DNA of 64,000 nucleotides from Adenophora triphylla var. japonica (taxonomy: Eukaryota; Streptophyta; Magnoliopsida; Asterales; Campanulaceae), in NCBI GenBank assembly GCA_022495995.1, contig JAFEMH010007468.1:1-64000 (forward strand), read 5' to 3'. A program made the translations under genes and the position numbers. Of this stretch, positions 32,487-43,721 are shown piece by piece. The first letter of the stretch is position 1; the number at the start of each line of letters is the position of its first letter. The notes under the pieces are model-generated. The model was not told the origin of the DNA. It saw nothing but the letters and a program-made list of their open reading frames with translations, and ran no database searches.

Positions 32487-33393
32487 GGTAAAATCTGGGG
32501 AGAAACGCGTTTTTCCGTAATTTACGGAGAAACGGGTTCGTCTCCCCTGCCTCCCCCGAATTTTCAAACCCAAATCAAGCCTCTCCAAGCTCTCTCCTTC
32601 CACCTCACCTCTCCTTCCCACCGTCCGGCAACACAAGCATTTTGCGGATTCAATGAACAAAACCTTAATTACATTCACCCCCAATTTGATATTTCCCCAA
32701 TTGTTGTTTTTGAATCGATCTGATTGGGGTCTTGGGGTTCGGAAGGGGATTTGGGGGAAGTGGGTTTGGTGAAATTTTCATGATGAAAAGATTGGAGATT
32801 TGAGAAATCCATGGATTTTGATTTGTGGGTGTTGCGCCGGCGAGAGAGAGACCAGGTGAAGAGGACGAGGGAGACGGGGGCAATGGTGAGGGTCTCCTTA
32901 TGCGGTTAGTGAGAGAGGGGAACGTTTAGTGAGAGAGAGAGTGTTGTTTCTGGATATCAATTAAAAAGGTTCTGGATATCAATTATAAAGCTTATGGATA
33001 TCAATTAAAAAGGTTTTGGGTTCTGGATATCAATTAAAAAGCTTCTGGATATCAATTATAAAGCTTCTGGATATCAATTATAAAGCTTCTGGATATCCGT
33101 AACTTTGAAAGGATATCCGTAACCCTATGTAAATGATATTCAGAAATTTAGAATTGACTTCTGGATATAAGTTTTAAGGCTTCTGGATATCCATATTCAA
33201 TGTACTGGATATCCAGAACCTTGTGAAGTGATATCCAGATCAAAAATTTGGTCTTGACCTTGGATTTGGTCTCAAATTTTTTTTCTGGATATCCGTCCCA
33301 AAGCTTCTGGATATCAATTCCAAAGCTTCTGGATATCCAGAAACTCGTTTCTCCATAACTTATGGAGAAACGCGTTTCTCCATAGACCTACTC
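32487..33393 (+). mobile_element. MULE B (Pack-MULE-like, 0.91 kb)
   Basis: Perfect 9-bp duplications ATTTTATTA (32478-32486, 33394-33402). Left end GGTAAAATCTGGGGAGAAAC; right end inverted GAGTAGGTCTATGGAGAAAC. Same hairpin TIRs as MULE A. A GC-rich gene-like segment (32540-32940) adjoins the left end. GGATATC repeats fill 32945-33350. The minus ORF at 32665-32883 (proline/serine-rich) lies in the captured part and is not recognised. Confidence 0.85.
32945..33350. repeat. TTCTGGATATC repeat array of MULE B
   Basis: TTCTGGATATCAATTA(T/A)AAAGC units, plus variants in which TATCCAGAA is replaced by TATCCGTAA (33095-33122). Confidence 0.85.
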
Positions 33394-33402
33394 ATTTTAT
33401 TA

Positions 33403-33813
33403 ATGATTATAGATTATGACAATTGACATTGTAATATAGTATTTGATTTCGTTAATTATCAATACTCTTATTTATATATTTATTTATAAAGTAGAGTTTA
33501 CGAATGTCTTGACATGTGTGCCTCTAATATATTCACTCCCGCATTATTCTCTTTTGATAAGTAAGTGACATAATAAAATATTATCGATTAGATCAACCAT
33601 TAACATCATTAAAAAATTAATTTGATAAGAAGTCTACACATTTGATAGATTTGATGAATTCAATTGTCGACATTTCATTTGTGTTGTTTTCGTTAGACCA
33701 GAGAAAAATATATAAAACCTCACTTATTGTAGACCAATTATCAACACTCCCTCAGTTCATTAAATTAGTTGTGTTTAGTCTCTTATAATACAAGAACAAG
33801 ATTGTATGGTTTG

Positions 33814-33855
<42 letters not shown>

Positions 33856-34108
33856 GTTAACCAGAATGTTGACCGAAACCCCAATTGAGGGATTGATTAT
33901 GTTATACTGAAACATGAGAGGGGTAAATTATAAATAGAAAAAACATGCGGGCGTTAAAGAGAATGTAAAGTCGGTTACTGCTTAAGGAATATTGAGTGAC
34001 AATACGTGCGTTGATAACGGCACACAATATTAAAAGTTGGTAAAAAAAAACCGAGTGCTAAAATATGAAAAACAAGCATTGCGCATTGCGTGACACATTG
34101 AGACTCAT
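33403..34108. other. AT-rich intergenic sequence with (CT)n
   Basis: The only structured part is a (CT)n microsatellite at 33816-33853. No gene seen. Confidence 0.5.
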
Positions 34109-34480
34109 GCTCCGTTAGTTTTGGAAAAATGCTTTTCGAAAAATATTTTTTTTCATTTTTAGGTGTTTGTAAAGCGTCAGAAAAATGGAGAAAATGTTTT
34201 TCGAAAAATATTTTCTCCACTTTTCTAAGTAAAATGATTTACGAATTTTTTCTAAGTAAAACATTTTTCGAAAAATGGTAACACCCTCACATACACACAC
34301 ACCTAATTTTTCATACACCTCACATTACCCACCCCACATCAACCACCCCTCCCCCATCCCCATCACCACCCATTGTTTTAAATTTAATTTTAACAACTCT
34401 TTCCCCACTCCACTCACCACCCTGCCACCCTACCCCCACCCCCACCCCCCCCCCCACCCCTTTTAGTAAACAAACGGAGC
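34109..34480. mobile_element. Probable hAT-like MITE
   Basis: Ends GCTCCGTTAGTTTTGGAAAA and inverted GCTCCGTTTGTTTACTAAAA. The interior has repeated TTTTCGAAAAATATTTT motifs in both orientations and a CCCCACC tract at 34430-34458. The target duplication is not clear. Confidence 0.45.
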
Positions 34481-34615
34481 CTTAGAGATTGTTTGTTAAC
34501 CAAATTAATCTCTTAATTTGGAACAGTTAAACATATTAAAAATTAAATTTGTTTAGTAAAGTAAATTCAAATCAATTAACTGATTAAAATTATTTTTAAA
34601 AAGACTATTAATTTT

Positions 34616-35555
34616 GAGAATTGATATTTACCCCGCAACATTACTGAATATCCCCGCAATACTAAGTCTACCCAATATTCAACACTAGTCACACCACCCC
34701 TCTCCCTATTTTATCCCTTTCTTCTTCAGCCCACCCTCTCCCCCACCGCCATTCTTCCCCATCCCAACCCATTGCCGGTGCCACCCTCCTACCCCATCCC
34801 CCATTCTTTTTGCCGTCGCCTCCTCCTCCTCTTCCTCACACCACCCCTGTTGTTTTCTCTCCGCCACCCACCCCACTCCACATGTACTAAAATATCGGTC
34901 TTCATAAAAAAAAGCTAAACCCACTTTCTCAGTTTTGACAAGAAGGTTAAGTAGGAATTGATCACTTTCTCCTTGTGCTTCTTGTCAAAACTGAGTTCGA
35001 AGTATTGTTTCTCAGTTTCGAAATTGAATTGATCTCGGGATTATCTTCTCCGCCGCTCATTTTGATGTGCTTGGATTCATCGCGAGATGAATTTCCGTGT
35101 TAGTTCAATGCCCTCAAAGTGTTCGACGATTTTCTCGGTAGGCGAACTTGATGAAAACGTGTTTGTCTTTCCGGGTTTTACCGATTTTGAGGTGATTGGC
35201 GTTGGGGCCGATTTTGGTGCGCAGGTAGGTCTCTACGGCGTTGCAGAGCGGCGGTCATGACACGCCGTCGCGTTCTTCGATGACTAAGGATAGAAGAGGC
35301 GATTTGGGTTTTCAAAAAGAGGCGGAGGGTGGAGAGGATGTGGTGTTGAGTGGGCGAGGATTAGTTGGTCGAACATGGCGGAAGAGCATGACGTGGAGGT
35401 GGACATGAGGTCAAGGCGGTGGAGGGTGGGTGGAAGTGGGCTGAAGAAGAAAGGGTAAAATATGGAGAAGGGTGGGTGTGACTAGTGTTGAATGTTGGAC
35501 ATACTTAGTATTGCGGGGTTATTCAGTAATGTTGCGGGGATAAATAACAATTCTC
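34616..35555 (+). mobile_element. Second Pack-MULE-type element (long TIRs, 0.94 kb)
   Basis: TIRs of ~130 bp start GAGAATTGATATTTACCCCG and inverted GAGAATTGTTATTTATCCCC, followed in both by GCAACATTACTGAATA. They are flanked by TTAATTTT (34608-34615, 35556-35563), 8 or 9 bp depending on where the end is set. The GC-rich interior (34870-35400) looks captured. On the minus strand it reads CNAVETYLRTKIGPNANHLK followed by KDKHVFIKFAYREN, which resembles the N-terminal associated domain of plant AAA-ATPases. That identification is tentative. Confidence 0.7.
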
Positions 35556-35563
35556 TTAATTTT

Positions 35564-36026
35564 GAGATAAAAAGGGATGTCTTAATAAAGTAAGAGGAGA
35601 AGGGAAGATAAAAAAAAAGGAATGAGTTCAAATCCACATATCAACATGTTTTATTTATTTATTTATTTATACTCTCTTTTGTTAAAATATTTTTTTTTTG
35701 TCATCCAAATTTTATTTGACCAAAAAAATATTAAAATGTACTTATTTTCATATTAAAAATATTGATTAATAATATTTTTAAATGAGTAATATAATTAATT
35801 TTTCTTCAAAAATAATCAAAGCTAAGTTACATTAGTCAAATTATAAAGTCACTGAAATTATTCAAATAATTTTTTGAGTATTGTGTTGAAATTTTGATTA
35901 AAATTAGATATTTGTGGCTTTTCATTACCAAACAAACTCAAGTTTTAAAGAAATCAGAAACTTTATTATTTAAGCTCTATATATTCGGCTCTTAATTTTC
36001 AATTTTACCAACAAGGACTTTATTCA
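35564..36026. other. AT-rich intergenic sequence
   Basis: Low-complexity AT-rich DNA; no gene or repeat boundary seen. Confidence 0.4.
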
Positions 36027-36034
36027 CTTTCTAT

Positions 36035-36661
36035 TAGACATGTCCAAACGGTTCCGGTTTCGGTTTTCGATTTCGGAACCGCCGGTTCCTTGTTCCCAAA
36101 TAGCCGGAACCGTATTCGAACCATATTAATCCGGTTCCCGGTTTTCGGTTCTATCCGTCGGTTCCGGTTCCGGTTCCAACGGTTCCACCGGTTCCATCAC
36201 CATCTAACCTTTTTTTTTTAATCCAAACCTCTTAAGACAGTAAAGACGCTAACTAATCTGGTTTTTTTTTTCACTTGGGGAGTATGTTTTTGGAAAGAAT
36301 GAGAAGTGGAGAAAATTTGGTTAGTATATTATTAAAGATAGAATAAAAATTCTAACAATATTTTTAGAATTTAAATAAAACAACACTACACTACAAGTAC
36401 AAATACAAATTCTAAATAAATGCTAAATATTACATTTAACTTACATTGAGTTCCTGCTCCCTGCCTGGCTCCGCCCGATTCTCGAATCCGCCGGTTCCCG
36501 GTTCCGCCGGTTCCTCGGTTCCCAATATGGTGGATTCGTATTCGAACAATTTCAATCCGGTTCCCGGTTACGTTCGGTTTCCAGTTCTGGCGATTCCCGG
36601 TTCCCGGTTCCGATTCTATCCGCCGGTTCCGTCGGTTCCCGGTTCTATTTGGACATGTCTA
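36035..36661. mobile_element. hAT-type MITE with GGTTCC-rich ends
   Basis: TIRs TAGACATGTCCAAA(C) and inverted TAGACATGTCCAAATAG, flanked by the 8-bp duplication CTTTCTAT (36027-36034, 36662-36669). Subterminal GGTTCCGGTTCCGG-type repeats lie on both sides. Eight-bp duplications fit the hAT superfamily. The ORF at 36446-36811 is a read-through of these repeats. Confidence 0.85.
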
Positions 36662-36669
36662 CTTTCTAT

Positions 36670-37430
36670 CATGTCATACCAGGTGTCAACCACCCGTGTT
36701 GTTACGCAAAAAAATTTATATTTAATTATTATTATTTTTGTTGATCAAAATAATTGTTTGTTATATTTTAAAATTTATGTCATGTGTGATTTCACATTCT
36801 CTTTTTATTAAGCTATTTTATTTTTATTTACATCTTTTTTTCCCGATTTCTATTAATGTTTAGGAAGAATTTTATTTTAATATTTAAAATTATTTATGAC
36901 AAAGGATAGTGATATATGATTAAAAACTTTTACATAGTGTATGAACATCTAAATTGACACAATTCCATCAAGAGCAGTAAGCATGATTTTTTCATGAACT
37001 TTTTACTCACTAAATGGTCTGTAAATATTACCCACATACATATTTTCGTATCTAATAACGTTAGTTATTGACGAAAATTTCGTAGGTAACAAAAATTTTA
37101 TTTTTTTAAAATACAGTGCCTCAAACCATCAAATTTCCGTAAGTAAACATTAACATTCCGTAAGTAATACCATCGGAATAATTCCGTTAGTAATTTCCGT
37201 AATCAAACACACTGTTTCTATTAGTATAACAGCAAAGATGCTTTAAAAATAAAACATAATAATGATAATGATTTTGTTTCACTCCCTCTTTCCATAAATG
37301 AATGTAAAAATAATAATCAAACTCGCTATTGATAAAAAGCAAATTTAAATATATTTTTGACATTCATTTAACGAGGCGAGAGTAGCTTTTAATACATGTA
37401 AAGAATGTGTCATAAAATTTGATGGGCTGA
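36670..37430. other. AT-rich intergenic sequence
   Basis: TTCCGT(A/T)AGTAA occurs several times at 37130-37205, perhaps the subterminal part of an old DNA transposon. No gene seen. Confidence 0.4.
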
Positions 37431-37439
37431 AGCTCTAAA

Positions 37440-38811
37440 AAGTAAATTGTTTTATGCGTTGCATAGCCCTCCGGACCTGGAGCTCATAATCTAGATCGGG
37501 AGAGGACACTCAATTCCTAAAGCAGTTGATGACCTCCATATCTGTAAGGTCTTCCTCAATCTGGTCGACCAACTCTCTGAATCTGGTGAAGTAACTCATA
37601 GTACTCTCTGCCTTACCCTGAGTCATGTTGTTTAGGCAAGTGACTATTTTCTTACGAGCTCCCGCTGTAGAAAATCGCTCTAGGAACCTTCTCCTCATAT
37701 AGCTCCATGAGGTGATGCAACCAGTGGACAGACCACGGAAACAAGTCAGTGCTGCACCTGTAAAGGTGCTAGTTTATGCCTTGCATAGCACATCATCCTC
37801 AGAAGAGACACCCACAGGGTGGCCTCAAAGTGCTGCATGTGATTCAAGGCATTGATCGTGCAGCCTCGAATACTTTTCCAACATTGGCAACTCAACCCCG
37901 CAGGGGGCCTTTGTCGATCATGTCTTTGGCAAAGGTTGAAGAGTACGATCATTTCGTTTGACCTTCCCATCAAGTTGCTTTCCTATATGCCTCCATATCA
38001 TCCAATCTTCGTTTTAAGTTGAGAAGCCCCCTAACATCCAGTCGCTTCTTTGATGGGAGATAGAGCTAGACTTTTGTATCTCCTTAGGTGGGGTTCCCTT
38101 CTAGAGAGGGTCCTCTCGTCTCTCATTCCTTGGGGGATTCATTTCTCTCATTTCTCGATGGGGGAACAACCTCTCCCCTTTGGGCGACCTACGCCTCGAG
38201 CCCCCGTCGCCTCAAGCCGCTCCTCCTCTCGAGCCGAGCTCGCCTCTTGTTCCCTCTCGGCTGGGCCGAGCCTATACCTTAGGTCGCCGGTCCGGTCTAC
38301 GTAAATGTGAGTGGGGGAGGCATTTCATTCCTCCTTTCTTCACCTGACGGTTTAGGACCTTCGTTAGCCCGTCTATGAGAAGTGAGCGACGGAGCTACCC
38401 TTTGCGATCTTATGTCCTCCTTTTTAGGAGAATCGGGTAGTTCGAGTAACTCATTCTGTACCTCAAGCAAGCTCTGCAACAATCTAGCTCACTCTAACAA
38501 AATCTTTTTCCTACTAAGGTGAGAAGCTGAGGGAACTGCCATGTCGCCTGCAGCTGTTCATCCCGTTTGGACCCGTTTCACTTGCTGGCTTACCCCTTGG
38601 TTAGGCATGGGCCTCTTCTGTCTTCTCCCATCTTGCAAACCCATACTATCGGCTACACTGTTGGAGCGAGTGGCTCTTCTAGTGGCGTGTCCCTGTGGAG
38701 GAGGAGGTAAGTTTGCAGTGCAATTCCCGGCACCTGCATCAATGTCCCCCCGCCCCCCACATTCTCGCGCATGGCTCACCTGAGGCGTAGCAATATGTCC
38801 ATCGGATACCA
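37440..38811 (-). pseudogene. Ty3-type gag remnant
   Basis: On the minus strand, right after a TGGTATCCGATGG primer-site-like sequence (38811-38799), an ORF starts MVSDGHIATPQVSHARECGG. Frame-broken sequence follows, with LNHMQHFEATL, an FTGAALTCFRGLSTGC-like stretch and MRRRFLERFSTAGARKKIVT to YFTRFRELVDQIEEDL. This is the core of plant Ty3 gag (retrotransposon gag family). The pol region is absent and the element is truncated near 37440. Confidence 0.7.
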
Positions 38812-39455
38812 TGTTTACGGTTGTGTGAGATTTCGAGGTCTAGCGTTATCGTTTTCCGGCAACGAAACCAAATTGATGATGCAGGAAATGATCCATATCA
38901 GACTTAGTCCAGCAATAGGTTGATCTCCAGCAGCTGTGACCTGAAATCACGAACAAACGACTTGCCGGGGTGATTTTCGGCTAACACCCTCCGACGTGAT
39001 AATGAGATGTGGCGTTAAGAGTTTGTATAAAACTATATGAAAATAATGTAATCTCAAAATAGCCAAGAAAACATTACATTTTTACGTTGAATGTAGTCTT
39101 GTATATATAGGAGTGGTGTAGGATCGTAATGAATCCATTAAATCGTGGAGACAATGCAGGCGTAACGATCTCCATAATTGTATGAGACAGCTACAAATTT
39201 AGTCGTAGATATACGCACGTTTCTATAGGTCGAGGTCGCCTGAATATTCGCGGTCGACCTGACTTTGTGCCTTGGAATAAATGTGAATTATGTATGTGAT
39301 CGTATGTCGTACGAAGCTAGGTTGGGACAAAGATGGTTGAACAATGAGATAGGTTGACTGACATTATTTTGGTGGGCTGTAGGCGTATTGGCAACTGGAT
39401 TAGCCAAATTAATAACTACGTCTATGTAATGTATGAAATGTTGGGCTTCGATCAT
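38812..39455 (-). repeat. LTR of the Ty3 remnant (copy 2 of the repeat at 2149)
   Basis: Homologous to 2149-2755 throughout. It sits directly upstream, on the minus strand, of primer-site-like sequence and gag, as a 5' LTR should. A TATA-like TATATATAGG lies near 39103-39112 on the plus strand and TATATACAAG on the minus strand. Confidence 0.6.
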
Positions 39456-39783
39456 TGGGCCTAGCCTGTCACTTTTATGTCGTTCACATGTATTTAAATA
39501 ACCAAATAATATAGTCCATTAAATAACCAAATAACTATTAATCGTATAATATAGTCCAATGTATACATCTATATTTACTTGGATATGTAATATTACTATA
39601 GTTATCACTTTGCACATCTATACTTATCAATGAAAGGTATCAACTAATATGTATAATTCAAAGTGTCGCAAGAATTTGGAAGATTATCCCACTTGTAAGC
39701 ATGAAAATTCAATAAATTTCTAAAATGCACGACGTGGCCCAAACAGAGGCCTTTTCACGGATTTTAAAATATTATAGTATATA

Positions 39784-40058
39784 CTCCCTCCGTCCCACAA
39801 CAAGTGACACACTTTGTCATTTTGAGCGTCCCACTGATAAGTCACACTTCCTAAAATGGAAAAGAATCTTTACTATTTTCTCCACTCATTCTCTCTCCTA
39901 CATTATTATAATACTCACAACACCATTATAATTTACTATTCTCTCCACTCATTCTCTCTCCTACTCAACTATCTACACTCACAACACATCAACCTTTTCA
40001 CTTTTTCCTTAATTCCCGTGCGAACAAGAATCGTGTCGCTTGTTATGGGACGAAGGGA

Positions 40059-40059
<1 letters not shown>
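39784..40059. mobile_element. Stowaway-type MITE 3
   Basis: CTCCCTCCGTCCCACAACAAG with inverted CTTGTTATGGGACGAAGGGAG, TA on both sides. The right TA has expanded into a (TA)n microsatellite at 40060-40104. Confidence 0.88.
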
Positions 40060-40104
<45 letters not shown>

Positions 40105-40110
<6 letters not shown>

Positions 40111-40804
40111 ATTTTATAATTTTATTAGAATGATTAGATTGATATTAATATTTAATTAAAATTTACATATATTGACAATAAAAGTTAATTATGACAAATA
40201 TGAACGAAACAGAGCAAGTATTAATAGTTTACTTGTTGATCCAGGTCCTCAATTGAATCTTGAATTTTTTATTCCAAGCTTAAATTCGGCCCCATTTCTC
40301 ATCACAAAATATTGAAAAAAACTCATTTTTCTATAAACTACGAAAAAACGTGATTTTGAACCGGTTAAATCATGATTGAACTGAATTGGTGACATTTTTG
40401 TAAATAATTGACACTTATTAAAACGTGTGCGATGACATTAGTACTTCTCAAAATAAATATTGTACTTCTAAAAAAACAAAATTTAGAACAATTTTATCAA
40501 CTTAAAAACGTTGACAAGTTACACGATAATTATTTTGGGAAGCCATCACAAAGTTGTTGAAATTGATGAAAATATAATTAATTAACATCCGATATGTTTA
40601 CCATATTAAGTTGCTAGTGCCTTGTCAAATGGATCATCCGTTTGCATCAACCCTCAATTGACAATGACATAAGCAATAGGTAATTGCTGAAGGGGAAAAA
40701 AAATGAAGGTGGGAAGACCCGAGTCAAGTCATAAGTTAGTTGAAATTACACCGAGTTTTCTACAATGACTTGAGGCGTTTGGCACACGGGAATGTGTGAA
40801 TGGT
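40105..40804. other. AT-rich intergenic sequence
   Basis: At 40315-40350 there is a degenerate hairpin (CATTTTTCTATAAACTACG / AAAAACGTGATTTT) resembling an old MULE A-D end. Otherwise nothing. Confidence 0.35.
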
Positions 40805-40813
40805 TATTTTATA

Positions 40814-41826
40814 GAGTAGGTCTGCTGAGAAACGCGTTTCTCCATAAGTTATGGAGAAACGTGTTTTTCCAAATGTTCAGAAACTTACAATAAATTTCTG
40901 GATATCCTTTCAAAAGGCTTCTGATATCCTTTCAAAAGGTTCCGGATATCCGTAAGGCTTGGGACGGATATCCGTAAAACAAAGTCTACACCACCGTAAG
41001 CATTTTAAACAAAAGGCAATTGCACAATACGCAAACACCGTATCCGTAAACTTACAAAATGATATCCAGAAACTTACAAAATGATATCCAGAAACATTTA
41101 ATAAATTTCTGGATATCCTTTCAAAAGTTTCTGGATATCCTTTCAAAAGGTTCTGGATATCCAGAAGGCTTGGGACGGATATCCAGAAAAGAAAACAAAG
41201 TCTACACCACCAGAAGCATTTTAAACAAAGGCAATTGCACAATACGCAGAAATTTTGAAGCAAAGAAAACAAAGGTTGATGCACAGAATGTACGAATTGA
41301 GTGAGAATATTCACCAAATATTCAAAAGTTCAATCACATTTCTTGATTATCATCCGCCATTCCCTGTCTTCTTCAACAAAGAACAATCGAATCAAAAATC
41401 AACCGTCTTTCTCGCCGGAGAAACCAAGCCCTAATCCATGGCCGAACCTCTTTTACAACAACAAGAAGGGTCTTAATCAAGCAGTCTTCGCTATGCATCT
41501 CCAAAATCTCTCTAATCAAACAGGGTCGCCGATTGGCTCAAGAGAAGAAGCTCGGTTTAGGGAGGAGATTAGGGGAAGGTTTGGCCGGAGAAGAAGGTAA
41601 TTGGGGAAGAAGAAGGTCGCCGGTGATGGAGGTTGAGTTGGGGAAGACGACGCAGGAGGTTGATTTGGGGAAGACGACGCATTTGCGTTTTGAGAGAGAA
41701 AGTCTTTTCCGGATAGAGAGAGAGAGGAGTCTGTGTTGTTGTTGATGTGTTGTGCGTGTTTTGGGAGAAAAAAAAACCCGTTTCTCCGTAAATGATGGAG
41801 AAACGCGTTTCTCCCCAGATTTTGTG
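40814..41826 (-). mobile_element. MULE C (Pack-MULE-like, 1.01 kb)
   Basis: Perfect 9-bp duplications TATTTTATA (40805-40813, 41827-41835). It is inverted relative to A and B: GAGTAGGTCTGCTGAGAAAC is at the left and the AAAATCTGGGGAGAAAC end at the right. TTCTGGATATC repeats lie at 40890-41200. The gene-like segment (41270-41760, minus-strand leader with CTCTCTCTCTATCC, then ATGCGTCGTCTTCCCC) adjoins the right end. The plus ORF at 41301-41600 is antisense to it. Confidence 0.85.
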
Positions 41827-41835
41827 TATTTTATA

Positions 41836-42169
41836 CTACCTCCGTCTCATCTCAATTGATCTACTTTTCTTTTTGGAACGTCTCATTTCAATTGATCTAT
41901 TCCTTAAATGAAAAGTTTTTCATATATTTATACCCTTATCATCTCCATATATTTATAAAAAAACCATTCATTATACCCACTTTAATTTACTATTCCTCCC
42001 ACTCATTCTCTCTCCTATTAAATATTTTTAACTTTTACATTCTCTCTCCTATTTCCTATCACACATTTAACTTTTAAATTCTCTCTTCTCTAATTTCTAC
42101 CCACTTTAATAATTTTTCTTAAAAATCGTGTTCCACCTCAATGAACCAATTGAGATGGGACTGAGGGAG
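41836..42169. mobile_element. Stowaway-type MITE 4
   Basis: CTACCTCCGTCTCATCTCAA and inverted CTCCCTCAGTCCCATCTCAA, TA flanks. The left TA is the last two bases of the MULE C duplication. 42172-42521 is AT-rich and empty. Confidence 0.85.
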
Positions 42170-42530
42170 TATCTAGTAATTCGAAAGTTTGGAATGATAA
42201 AAGTTATACATTCCCATACCCACGTTAGAGGTATTTGCTCAAAAATCTATTAATAAATGAATATTGGTTTACGTGCCTGTGGGTATTTTTAAGCAATATT
42301 TACAAAAATTTTCACTAATCTATTTAATAAAACCTAATTAAATTATGTTTTTTAAACCTCTAAAAATTTGTTAACATATATTTTATTGATTAAATATATT
42401 TTTTCAGTCTTTCAAACCTAAGCAAAATTCTAGTTTCAACTTATTAAATATTTATCTATGTTCATGATTAAGTCTAAGAAGAGATGAGGATGTAAATTAA
42501 GAAAGTTGAATGAATAACCATAAAATTCAT

Positions 42531-43517
42531 GAGTAGGTTTTCGGAAAAACGCGTTTCTCTATATAAGTTATGGAGAAACGTGTTTTTTTAAAAAAAAATT
42601 ATAAAAAAATATTTTTTTTCATTCATTAAAAAAACTTTTGGATATCAGTCTCAAAGGTTCTGGATATCCAGAACCCTTTGATTATGATATCCAGAAGTTA
42701 TGTTAGAATGGGACCAATACATACCAACTTTCTGATCATGGCCTTCACTTTTTTCTGGATATACTTTTCACTGTTTTCTGAATATACTTTTCACTGGTTT
42801 CTGGATATAGATTTGGTCAAGGTCATGGTCAATACAAAATTTCTGGATATCCTTTCTCTTAATTTCTGGATATACTTTTTAGTGATTTCTGGATATATAT
42901 ACTTGGTCAAGGCCAAAGGCCAAGGCCATGGGCCAAGGCAAGGTCATGACTAATACAAATTTTCTGAATATCAACTTAAAAAGATTCTGGGTATCACTTT
43001 CAAAGAGTTCTGGATATCCAGAACATTTAATATTGATATCCAGAAGCCTTTCAAAGGTTTTGGATATCTAACACAAACATTTCTGAATATCATTTCAAAA
43101 GGTTCTGGATATTCAGAAACTTTCAAAATGAATAACCAGAAATTTAGAATTGCCCAAGCCAAGGCCATGGGCCAAGGTCATGGCCAATACAAAATTTCTG
43201 AATATCCTTTCAAAATGTTCTGGATATCCAGAACATTGAATGTTGATATCCAGAATTTCAGAATTCACTCAAAATCAATCTCATTAGAACCAAATCCACC
43301 CAACATATCCAAACCCGAATCACATTCCACCAAAATACTCCAGTTATACTCAACGAATCATTCAATAAATGGATTTATTCAAACAAAAAACACTAAATAT
43401 GGGTAAAAGAAATAGACGGATTTACAGAAGAAAACAAATCACTAAATGAATCAATTTGACGCCAATAGCAGAATTCAGAAATTACGATTCTAGCGATTCT
43501 AGCAGTCGTTCTTCTCG

Positions 43518-43558
<41 letters not shown>

Positions 43559-43721
43559 ATCTCTCTCTATCTCTCTCGATTGATGTTGTTCGCACAGTTG
43601 AGAATTTGTTTTTATTGTTTTCGTCGCCCGTAAAGAAATCTAGAGAGCACCGACGGGAACGATGGAAAAAATCTGTTTCTTCATAAATTATGGAGAAACA
43701 CGTTTCTCCCTAAATTTTGGC
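42531..43721 (-). mobile_element. MULE D (Pack-MULE-like, 1.19 kb)
   Basis: Perfect 9-bp duplications AAAATTCAT (42522-42530, 43722-43730). Same orientation as C: GAGTAGGTTTTCGGAAAAAC left, CTAAATTTTGGC right. GGATATC repeats at 42645-43260 include CAAGGCCATGGGCCAAGG(T/C) insertions (42905-42950, 43160-43190). The gene-like CT-rich segment is at 43480-43660. GGCGTCAAATTGATT(CA)TTTAGTG is shared with MULE A, so the bodies are homologous. Confidence 0.85.

Noticed and set aside
37776..38304. Plus ORFs over the Ty3 gag remnant
   Set aside because: The minus strand carries the gag motifs; these are its shadows.
38541..38783. Plus ORF MSPAAVHPVWTRF
   Set aside because: Antisense to the gag N-terminal ORF; no independent support.
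40066..40104. (TA)n tract as a possible origin or cruciform
   Set aside because: It is an expanded TA target duplication next to MITE 3, a simple microsatellite.
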